Origin: Immersiella caudata
Taxonomy: Eukaryota; Ascomycota; Sordariomycetes; Sordariales; Lasiosphaeriaceae
Direction of reading: 5' to 3'
Assembly (NCBI GenBank): GCA_030512335.1
Contig: JAULSU010000006.1
Location: 248,001 to 312,000 of the forward strand
Length of the DNA: 64,000 nucleotides
This document shows positions 55,801 to 64,000 of the stretch, piece after piece. A program made the translations under genes and the position numbers. A model generated the notes under the pieces. It saw only the letters and a list, made by a program, of their open reading frames with translations, was not told the origin of the DNA and did no database searches. How positions within the stretch are numbered: position 1 is the stretch's first letter; each line of letters opens with the position of its first letter.

Positions 55801-57393
55801 GCAATCAGATTCCACATGTGCCTCAGTGAAGTTGAACCACTTCTCATGGACGAGAAGGCGCAGGGGTGGCCCGTTTTGCCCGCCTCCCACACAAAGGAGG
55901 TCAACCCCTGTGTCACCACCGCTGACAACACAGATGGTAACAGTGAGGTCGTGGAGCTGAAACGCAGCGCTCAATAGCCTCAAGACGCTCTCGGCAAAGT
56001 GTCCCTTGACGGCTATAACTTCGGATTTTTGAAAGATGCGGCATCGCTCTTCGTGGGGCGTTCGCACGAGGTTGTGCTTCCAGAGAATCTTCCATAGCGT
56101 CGCATCCATCTTCTTGGGCTGCTTCTTCAGTGCGGTCTCGATGATCTCCTGGTGTCTTTGGTCGTCTGACATACTGGCACTTTCCGCGGCGCCGGCCCCC
56201 TCTGCGTAATAGAAGGCACCTGGCGTATCGTCGACCAGATGCTTCCACATTGCCAGTGCAGTCTCCTTGGAAACAAACCGATCAGCCAGGTAGATATCCT
56301 TGCTTTCCTTGTAGGCTTCGAAGAGGTGCAGATAGTGCTGTATGGTTGCCTCGCCGCCGTTGGCGATCGACTCGGCCCAGATCTTGGCGACTGTCCTGGC
56401 TCCCTCTCCCCCGTCCGTCAGAAACTCGCGGTCGCGGTTAATGTAGCCCTCGGCAAAGTTGTAGGCAAATCGATAAACCTCGTCCGCCGACTTCCTGCCC
56501 GCCAGGCCTCTCACCCTGAGCCCTTTGAGATAAACCGAACCTGCAAACTCTGGATCCAATATGAGATCACCAGAAGCGGTCCGTACCATGTCCTCAGAGC
56601 GCAATGGGTGCTTGAGGTCCAGCGCAACAGCAGCCCAGCTTCGAAAGGTGTCCGCTGACATCTGCCTCCCATCGACCCCCTTGATTCTCACCAGGACATC
56701 GTGCGCCATGTACGAGTTGAGTTCTGTCCTATGAGGCCCCTTGGACTCCTCCTTTTGCTTCCGCTCACTTTCTTTGAACAGCGTAATATCCGCTGGCTTC
56801 GAGAGCCTGCACCTCAGGATACCACTGTTGTTGAAATTGAAGTTCCAATAGAACGAGTTGGTACTGATGCGGACTGAGTAACCATTGCGTCGCATTACGA
56901 GGGCGGCCATCTTGAACCCCTCGCCGTGAAAACCTGCGAATTTGCTGCCGTTCTCTTCCCGCTTACTCGACGCTCCAAGGTTCAGATGCTTCCTTTCCAA
57001 GCGGGCATCGAAGTTGGCGAGCTCCAGATGACCACCTTTCTTCTTGAAGCGAATGAAGCCGAGAAGCTCACCGGCGGGAGAGCTTCCTCGGCGGACTGTG
57101 ATTTCGAGCCAGGCGTTTGTCTCGCTCCATTTGGGTTGAAATGATTGAGGGTTGCGAGGGTCGAGGGAGAAGGATGCGACGATGCCGTCTTTCCAATTCT
57201 GATAAAACTCCCGGAAGGCATCGGCACATGTCCATTGGGGGGCATACTGTGAAGAAAGACCAAGCGACTGGGTCATGGGGCGCAGGTCGATTCCATCGTC
57301 GAAGGGTTTCGAGCTTTCTTCGTCGGAATCATATTCATCTTCTTCGCCCGAGCGATATTCGTCCACTCCGTCTGGATTATATTCAGAGCCCAT
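52869..57393 (-). CDS. GHKL-type ATPase fused to BAH and C5-DNA-methyltransferase-like domains
   Basis: Five exons: 55440-57393, 54774-55381, 53988-54719, 53211-53940 and 52869-53149. They give 4305 nt, 1434 residues, with every phase consistent. An acidic N-terminus is followed by a GHKL ATPase-like fold: N-box REFYQNWKDG (E62, N66, D69) and a glycine lid GFHGEGFKMAAL (from 154). A disordered Ser/Pro/Asp linker (about 690-850) follows, then a BAH-like segment (about 880-960). The methyltransferase-like part has a degenerate motif I (DFSPSVLGTSEGF, about 1064). APGHPF stands where PPCQPF is expected (about 1130), VLQLP replaces the ENV/EQT region (about 1183), and GLPQDRQVVV is motif VIII. 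The C-terminal LTVRELARLQGF and PPIVSREIGKML are well kept. Methylation activity is therefore doubtful. The start at 57393 was chosen because the upstream extension is unconserved in character. It is likely nuclear. Confidence 0.82.
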
Positions 57394-58854
57394 TCTGGCC
57401 GATTTTCCGGGGCGCGTGCAGTCGAGAGGGAGGGCTGGTGAATTGGGATGAAAAGTGCAGCTGGGAAACCATTTCTCTCCCATCCATCGATTGGGCGAGG
57501 CTGCGACCTCCCAGTTCACTGGTACATAGTTAACCGCAATCCCCCGCAAAACTGGGGAACAGCCCTTTCTGGTTTAGCGTGGCGGCCATGGCCGGGGTCC
57601 CATGCCCGTCCCACAGTGCAGAGGTGGCGATCAGCAAGAGCAGGGAACTCGACGCACCGCGTTACGCAGTCGGGGATTCCCTGCCTGGCTTGGGAATGCG
57701 AGAAAGGAGACGCCTAGTTTCCCGACTTCAAACCACAAAGGACAAGCTGCAAGCTGACTTGCGCGGGTCAAGATGAGAAAACCCTGTTCCTCTTTGGAAT
57801 GGGCCGCACGACAAGCAGTTGTGGCAGTGTGGCGGGATTTTGACGAGTTTCTGTCCGAGGTGACAGGTCACGCCCGAGACCCACCCTAGTCAACACATTT
57901 GCTCCGCCCCACTTCTGCAGTCGCGGATGTCTCACGACTGGCAGGTGCACTTTCCTTTGGGAAGGCAAGACCACAATCAGGGCTGACATCCCCACAGCCA
58001 CCAACCTCATTCGCAGAGCGAGGGAGTAACACCGACGGTGGAAAACAGTCTTCGCTGCCTTTCCATCGTGACGCAGATGGACAACCCCAACTAATTACCA
58101 TTATGCAATCTGAGCTTCGTGCGCCGCTCGCTGGTTTCAGCACCGTTTATAGTGGCAGGGCCGGCGAGGGCGACAGGGCATTGATTGCGATGAACTTGGA
58201 CACACGCTGCGGGGCGAGGGGTCGGGTTAGCAGAAGGCACAATGATCGCGCCATTACACTAGGCCCTGCACTGGCAGCAGCGCTTGAGTACTACGGCGGG
58301 CAAATGGACAATCTTGACAGACAACTGGCAGGTCTAGAGTATCGACCGATAGAAAGAGAAGCGCAGTGGTGGCTGGTGGGAAGCCGTGGTGCACACCGCA
58401 CTCCCGTTTCTTGTTCCGACGGTGCCCAACACAGTGTGAGCTGTCACCGACACTGCGATGGCTGCGGGCTGTCTGAGATGCAAACGCCTAACCAAGAGGT
58501 GTGTCTTTCCCCCGTTGCCCAGAAATATGCGAACCTGAGCCTAGCAGTGCGAGAGGTTGCCGTTCAACATCTATATGCACGAACTGTCTAGTAAATTCGC
58601 GGGCTCGCACACGGGGATCTCGAGATTCTTGTCCAGCTCTCGCAATCTTGACCACCATGCAGCCTTCACCGTGTCCAAGTGATGTCACGCAAACTATCAT
58701 TGACCCGGGACTCAAGTCCTCCCCTACAGCTCCGACCCCTCGCAGGCGCCACACGGATGCACGCTACGATCTCCGCGGTCCCAAGACTTATTTTGACCAG
58801 TTGCTCCAACTCCAGCCCGCACCTTCAAATCTCACCAAAAGAGGCATCGTCTTT
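57394..58854. other. Intergenic with a truncated Zn2Cys6-like fragment
   Basis: At 58458 an ATG opens MAAGCLRCKRLTKRCVFPPL, the first half of a Zn2Cys6 cluster (C-x2-C-x6-C), which stops after 23 codons; a neighbouring frame continues with further cysteines. This may be a decayed regulator. The 230-codon forward frame at 57899-58591 has no recognised family and is probably not coding. It lies between the ATPase/methyltransferase-like gene and the P450 relic. Confidence 0.35.
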
Positions 58855-60335
58855 CGGGTTATTTTTAACCTATATTTGCACCCGCTGGCTCGATTCTCGG
58901 GCCTATGGTACTACGTCGCCTCATCGCTCCCCCTCGCGATCGTCTCCTTCCGCCGACGGCGGGAACCGCAGTGGCTCCTCAATCTCGCCAAATAGCACTC
59001 GAACATCGGCAACGCTTCCATTCGGATAGCGCCCACTCTCCTCTTCCTCAAACCTGTCTCCATCAAGGACATTTATGCTAATACCAAAGCTAATCTCTAC
59101 GGTACCGGTCTTCTCGGACCCCCGCACCTCTTCAGCACTCTTAACGGAGATGATTACAAAGCGCTTCGCAGGGCATTGGGTGGAACCTAGTGGTCCTTTG
59201 GTGTCCTTAAAACTGTCTGGGAAGCGCGCATCGACGACCACATCCGCTTCTTCACCTCGAAGATGCTTAACACTAGTCGCCAGGGTAGGCCAGTGGTACT
59301 GTCCGATAGGTTGTCCCAGTTCACTGCCGATGTCATGACCCTCCTCTCTTTCTCCGAACCCTGGGGCAACGTCGAGAACGAGCGCGACAAACACGGTATT
59401 ATCACGGAGCTTCGCGAGGTTCTCGACTTTCTCGGTTTTGCGATGCGCTTTCGGTTTATTCGTGAAACAATACTCGAGTCGCCGTTGGCGGGGTATCTTC
59501 TACCGAGCGAGGAAGATCCAAAGGGGCATGGGTTTCTCTTGGGGAAGACGAATCGGCTGGTTGCCGAGCGAGAGAAGAAAATGGAGGAGGGGGACGTTTC
59601 GCCCGCGAAGCCAGACTACCTGCAATACGCACTGTCAGCTCGGATCAACGGAAAACCCCTGGGTCCCGCTCAGAAACGCGCCCACGTCACGCTGCTTTCC
59701 CAGGCCGGCACCGATACTGTCGGGACAGCCATGGGGGGCATTCTACGCTTCCTGGTCAAGGATCCCGCACGCTTGGCCAAAGCCGTCGCGGAAATCGACG
59801 CCGCGGTCGCCGCTGGAAATCTCTCCTCGCCCGTACAGTTCGAAGACACGCGAAGTCATCTCCCGTTTCTCATTGCTTGCATCAAAGAAGGATTAAGGCT
59901 GAACCCACCAGCTACGAATCTCTTTGCCAGGATATCCCGGAACGGAGCCACGAGGGTCGGGAGTGCAGTTGTGCCCGAGGGAGCGGAGATGACAACATGT
60001 ACTGATGTGGTGCAGTGAGACCCTGAGGTATTTGCTCCGGGTCCAGAGGTCTTCCGGCCGGAGCGTTGGCTGGAGAACGAGGAGAGATCTGCGAAAATGG
60101 ATGCAGCGTCTTTTGCGTGGGGAGGCGGGGCCAGGATCTGCCTGGGAAAGGGCATCGCGACGTTCGAGATGTACAAGTTGCTGTCAGAGGTGGATTGCGT
60201 CCGCTCGTCTTGTTGTCGCCTCGGGCCGTTGATAGCAAAGACTAACACTTCTTGTCTCAGATCATTGGCCGATTCGAGATAGAGTTGGTCGATGAGGGAC
60301 AATATGTGGTTGCAGGCAGTGCGGCGTACAACTAA
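58855..60335 (+). pseudogene. Cytochrome P450 pseudogene with three nonsense codons
   Basis: One frame runs from RVIFNLYLHPLARFSGLWYY to the end of exon 1 at 60189; exon 2 is 60261-60335 (IIGRFEIELVDEGQYVV). The I-helix LLSQAGTDTVG, the ExxR KEGLRLNPP and the heme loop FAWGGGARICLGKG are all present. The only breaks in exon 1 are three in-frame stops: TAG 58993, TAG 59188 (GGT-stop-WSFG, Gln expected) and TGA 60016 (VVQ-stop-DPEVF, Arg/Asn expected). All are explainable as C-to-T changes of CAG, CAG and CGA. The N-terminal membrane anchor is not clearly seen. It resembles secondary-metabolism P450s. Confidence 0.82.
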
Positions 60336-60825
60336 AATTCGGTCGTCAAGATACGGGAGAGGAAGGAGCAAGCCTGAGCCCGACATTCTGAGGGGCGAAT
60401 CTCGGCCCTGATGGCTCCCAGCTCTCTAGGATCGAGGGCTTTCTTTCGGGCATACGATGCAGTCTAAATTAAAATAGTTTTGTAGGGCAGAAGACACCCT
60501 AGCCTCAGCCTTTACTCGGCATATCAGTAGAATACCCCAACGCAACAACGCAGATAGCGAGTGGATGCCGAAGGGTCCTGGTCGGATCCCTGCGGAGGTC
60601 CCGCAAAGGGAAGCAGTAGTTCCTTCCCAGCAAAGCTGGAATCGCCACACTGTGCGCCGAATCCAGACGAAGCTGACACCCATACCAAATTTCCCCTCGC
60701 AACCTTCAATTTCCACTGCAAAAACACCGATCTGCGATGCTGCCCTTCAGAGCGCAACCTTTTCCCTCTCGTTGGTCCCTCTTCTCCACCCCATTCGCCG
60801 AACCAGCTCCGAGATTTTGTTCCCT
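60336..60825. other. Intergenic, nothing recognised
   Basis: About 490 bases with only overlapping short frames; no motif or splice structure. Confidence 0.4.
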
Positions 60826-61672
60826 CTATGTGATCAATGCCCAGAGCGCAAAGGTGCCGACGATAATTGGCACGGCAAACGCCCAGTAAACCGCAAACTT
60901 GCTTGGCTCACTCCACCCCAACGACGGCATCGAGAACAAGGTCGCGAGGAACGTTGCCGGTAATAAGTCCATGGTCAGAACCGCAATTGTCTTCATGGAT
61001 GACCCATCGCGCTGTGTCGCCTCCGCAAGGGCTCGGTTAGAATGGCAACTTCGATGTTGACCTTGAATCTTCGTGGGTCAAGAAAGCGAAGAGCTAGACA
61101 GTTGGTTGATACCAAGGTCAGTTTCTCGCCGACGCTCGGTAGCAAAAAGCGTTGTGGGAGGCTAACCACAGATGACTGGTTTTCATCCTGCCTTGAAGGT
61201 GGTCGCATTGTTTTCCCCTACTCGAGGCCTGTCGATGGAGAACCTTCGCTGCAGCAAGAATACTGAGGTTGCTGGATCGCAAATCTTCGCTAGCCATCCG
61301 CTCTATCTCCTCGCCGATCTCCGACATTGAATCCACGCTGGATTCCACAATGCTCGCGTGCTTCGCAGCGTTGTGAACAAAGTTGCTCATCAAGCCCAGT
61401 CCAGTCTGACTGTCAACCGCAGAATCAAGTCCCTATTTTGCCCACAGCGACTTGATCAGGCGAGGTAAGCCGACCAATACGTCGTGTACCTTGCGACGCA
61501 CGGGAGTTGACCAGAGGGCTTGAACATCGGTGACAGAACGATGCAGTCGGTCGTGAAAGAGTTTGTGGCCTTGTGGTATGTTGTTCTTCACAAAAACCAT
61601 GCCAAACAAGTCCCGAGAAAGCAACCGGCGGCGCTGTCCTTGTCCAACTGGCCGGATTGATGCAATCCGCAT
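60826..61672 (-). pseudogene. CorA-like membrane protein, broken C-terminal part
   Basis: The last part reads ALAEATQRDGSSMKTIAVLT, then LLPATFLATLFSMPSLGW and VYWAFAVPIIVGTFALWALI to a TAG at 60826. This is the two-helix membrane end of fungal CorA-like (Mg2+-transporter-fold) proteins. A 1-nt deletion at about 60997-61003 separates it from VNIEVAILT upstream. Further upstream, MSNFVHNAAKHASIVESSVD (about 61390) and a frame to 61672 are separated by a TAG at about 61433. The N-terminal soluble region is not found. Confidence 0.5.
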
Positions 61673-62359
61673 GTGGTTTTGCTAATAAGATGTCGTGCCC
61701 AGTGGCCGACCTTCATGTCGCGCAACCCGTTCTCAATTGTCGAGCCCCAACACATATCACTCCGTCATAAGTGACAGGGATATAGAGCAGCCGCAGAGTG
61801 GTCTTCTTCCCCTGCGTTTCGCAGGGCTGGTGAAACCTGACCGGGCGACGTTCCACTCGCCCCTTGGGTCAACAGATGTTCGAATGGCCGGAAACCAGCC
61901 CTGCTGCGAAGGAGAGAACTTCAGAAGAAAGTGGGAAGCTGCTGAAGCGGCAAATCACGAACTCTATCCATTGCATCAAGTGATGTCAGGTTTGAAGGTT
62001 CCACCCTAACACTGCAGGCTGCCATGTGCAGGAGATGACTCTGAACGCCAAGACAACTGGACCAGACTTCGCCGATCTTGCCAAGCGACAACCGGGACTG
62101 CCCCTCCACTTCGGAGAGGCCAGGGAATCCCCGCCCCGTTCCGGACCCGCGGCGTGCCAAGAGACCCCGAGACCCCCAGCAGAGAAACGGACGTCATTTC
62201 GAGATCACCAACAGACCGACAAGACCAACACCAAACGATGCATTCCAACCTTTGGGTGTATTAGGTAGGACAATGGCAAGTTTCTAAATGGTGGTATATT
62301 ACAGGCTAGTACTGATATACAGGAATGGGACAAAGAAGACACATCATTGATTGATTTCA
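61673..62359. other. Intergenic, nothing recognised
   Basis: Short frames on both strands without motifs. The 3' flank of the secreted multidomain gene. Confidence 0.4.
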
Positions 62360-64000
62360 TCATGGTGCGGGCGCGAAGCTCTCCAAGTACGTTTCCGCAG
62401 CGTACAGCGCCCACGCGTTGCTGGGCGTAACACTGGGATCCGTCCGGTCCGCTGAGATCTTGGTCAGCAGGTTATCCAGGCACCCATCCTTGGCAGCAAC
62501 GGCCTGGCCGACATAGTGGCGCTGATCATGACCAAGAATGGCCAAAAGATGGGCCACTTCGATGGCGGGGAGCGCGCAGAACCCGGTCTCGACGTAGCAA
62601 GTGCCTTGTGCCTGCATGGCGACGACGGCGAGGTTCGTGCAAGTCGTTCCGCAGTTGAGGTGGCCGGAGATGGCGGTCTGGACACACTGCTCGGCATCGT
62701 CAATGAAGGTGTTGGTAGCGGCCGACACGCCGCCCTTTCGCACGACGTGGCGAAGCGTCTCGCAAGTCTTCTCCGCCTGGGCGAGGAGGTACCCTTCCTC
62801 ACCGCACTTGAGACTCTCCTCGGCGCACGTCTTGTAGAAGGTGCAAGTCCTCTTTCTGGGCGTGACACACCTGTCCTGGCACTTGGCGAGGCCTGGGCAC
62901 TCGGCGCAAGTCGCGCACTTGTCGCAGACGCCGATGTTGCGGACGGTGATGTACGCCTGGACAACACCGTCCCACATGTTGGAGACGGCGGCATCGAATC
63001 GGACCGAGGTGGCGTCGGATTCGGCGGGGACATGAAGTTCCTTGGTGTACCACCCGGCAACATTGCCATCGAAGGCGTGAGCGCCCAATCCCCAGCTGTT
63101 GGACGTGTACCACTCCAGCTGAGACCCGGTGTCCGTTCGCATAGTCACGGTGAAGGGGTCGGTGTACGTCTCGGTGTTCAAGTTCTCGCCGGACTCGAAG
63201 AGATACTCCATGAAGAACGACGTTGTGCCGGTTCTGCCTTGAGGAATTGTGACGGCCTTGCCAGTATTCTGGCTCAACTGGGTGCCAGAGCCGCTACCAA
63301 CCCTGCGAGCGGATACTGGGTCGCCAATATTGGAGCCTGGGCCATCCCAACCGGACATGCCAAAGTCGTCGAAAGCGGGGTTAGGAGTGATGAATGGCAG
63401 CGTCTTCACCTCCTTCTGGCCTTGGAAGGGGACAAAGGTGCCATCTCCGACAGAGCCGTCGGGTCCAGTCACTTGGATGTGATAGGGGGTGTTGTGCTGA
63501 AGACTATTGAAGTTGGCCTCACCGTTGCCATCCGTGACGACGACGGATTTGTACCCGACGGCAAACTGGGATGAGAGGGTGACGGTTGCGCCGGGGAAGA
63601 GGTTGTCGTTGGGATCCCTGACGATGATCTTGGCCGGCTTGTCACCGAAGGTAAGCGGGATGGTCTGCACGAGAGCGCCGCCGTTGGTATCGAAGGCAAA
63701 GATGGTGATCAGGTTGAGACCGCCCGGTAGGTTAGCCAGGGTGATGGTGTTGCCATCAACGGTTGTGCCCGTGACGGGAGCCCAGTTGCTAAAGATGGAG
63801 TAGGTGGCTGGGTCAAGACCGTAGTTGCAGATGTACTCGAGTTGGAACTGGGTGCCGATGGGGTTGAAGGTGCCCTCGGACACGCCGTTGACCTTGAAGC
63901 AGTTCGGCGGGGATGGAGGGGGCAGCGATGACTCTGCGGGCGGGGCCGAAGACACCGACGATGGCACGGCTGAGGACGACGCCACAGAGGAAGAAAAGAC
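62360..64000 (-). CDS. Secreted multidomain protein, 5' end beyond window
   Basis: The frame is open to the window edge, so the start and signal peptide are not seen. A Ser/Pro-rich stalk (SSSVASSSAVPSS) leads into an Ig/CNA-B-like segment (IIVRDPNDNLFPGATVTLSS, VVVTDGNGEANFNSL), typical of carboxypeptidase-regulatory-like folds. A beta-sandwich-like domain follows (PAFDDFGMSGWDG, MEYLFESGENLN, NSWGLGAHAFDGNVAGWYTK). The C-terminal third is Cys-rich (CDKCATCAECPGLAKCQDRC) and ends without a GPI signal. It is probably an extracellular adhesin-like or matrix protein; no enzymatic motif was recognised. The 352-codon forward frame at 62516-63574 is antisense shadow. Confidence 0.72.
   Translation of the reverse strand, partial: VFSSSVASSSAVPSSVSSAPPAESSLPPPSPPNCFKVNGVSEGTFNPIGTQFQLEYICNYGLDPATYSIFSNWAPVTGTTVDGNTITLANLPGGLNLITIFAFDTNGGALVQTIPLTFGDKPAKIIVRDPNDNLFPGATVTLSSQFAVGYKSVVVTDGNGEANFNSLQHNTPYHIQVTGPDGSVGDGTFVPFQGQKEVKTLPFITPNPAFDDFGMSGWDGPGSNIGDPVSARRVGSGSGTQLSQNTGKAVTIPQGRTGTTSFFMEYLFESGENLNTETYTDPFTVTMRTDTGSQLEWYTSNSWGLGAHAFDGNVAGWYTKELHVPAESDATSVRFDAAVSNMWDGVVQAYITVRNIGVCDKCATCAECPGLAKCQDRCVTPRKRTCTFYKTCAEESLKCGEEGYLLAQAEKTCETLRHVVRKGGVSAATNTFIDDAEQCVQTAISGHLNCGTTCTNLAVVAMQAQGTCYVETGFCALPAIEVAHLLAILGHDQRHYVGQAVAAKDGCLDNLLTKISADRTDPSVTPSNAWALYAAETYLESFAPAP

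Noticed and set aside
57899..58591. 230-codon forward frame
   Set aside because: No recognisable domain; the only protein-like part overlaps a Zn2Cys6-like reading in another frame.
62516..63574. 352-codon forward open frame
   Set aside because: Exact antisense of the secreted multidomain gene; composition is typical of the shadow of a GC-rich coding strand.

Overview
The window is from a filamentous ascomycete (Pezizomycotina, most likely Sordariomycetes). The evidence is short GT-AG introns with CTAAC/CTGAC branch sites, a HET-domain gene, a DUF3433 membrane protein, a killer-toxin-type (subgroup C) GH18 chitinase beside a six-LysM protein, a DUF7730 protein, and a large AT-rich retroelement whose reading frames carry TAA/TAG stops of the kind left by repeat-induced point mutation (RIP). 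No tRNA, rRNA or CRISPR was seen. Intron phases were joined by hand, and every multi-exon model called a CDS sums to a whole number of codons.

Layout. 0-9 kb: BAHD-type acyltransferase, DUF3433 membrane protein, and a small secreted protein with a frameshift in a C8 run. 9-16 kb: HET-domain gene with an acidic tail, then two small cysteine-containing secreted proteins. 16-18.8 kb: broken genes (NmrA-like, an unknown, the C-terminal end of an MFS transporter). 18.9-29.2 kb: a block of mostly secreted enzymes: SGNH hydrolase, chitinase, astacin-like metalloprotease, six-LysM protein, and a DUF7730 protein. 29.9-46.0 kb: nested transposons. A pogo/Fot-like DNA transposon (29971-44964, TA target duplication) sits inside codon 15 of an F-box/ankyrin-like gene. 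The transposase gene was in turn hit by a 13.1-kb Ty3/gypsy-like element (31503-44609, 528-bp LTRs). That element contains a GC-richer solo LTR (37700-38411, 5-bp target duplication). A 783-bp terminal-inverted-repeat element (45234-46016) cuts the same ankyrin-like gene a second time.

47-64 kb: beta-lactamase-like serine hydrolase with an 11-nt microexon, a small secreted protein, and a 5'-truncated relic of a BcABA3-type sesquiterpene synthase. Next comes a 1434-codon-scale fusion gene (52869-57393) that joins a GHKL-type ATPase to a BAH/C5-DNA-methyltransferase-like module with apparently lost catalytic motifs. It is followed by a cytochrome P450 pseudogene with three nonsense codons, a CorA-like pseudogene, and the 3' part of a secreted multidomain protein that runs off the window.

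Themes. One is chitin handling: the chitinase and LysM protein, with a protease between them. Another is genome defence and its traces: RIP-like decay of the transposons and, 8 kb away, an ATPase fused to a methyltransferase-like domain. That fusion is the best candidate for an undescribed system. The terpene synthase and P450 relics on either side of it suggest the remains of a secondary-metabolite cluster.
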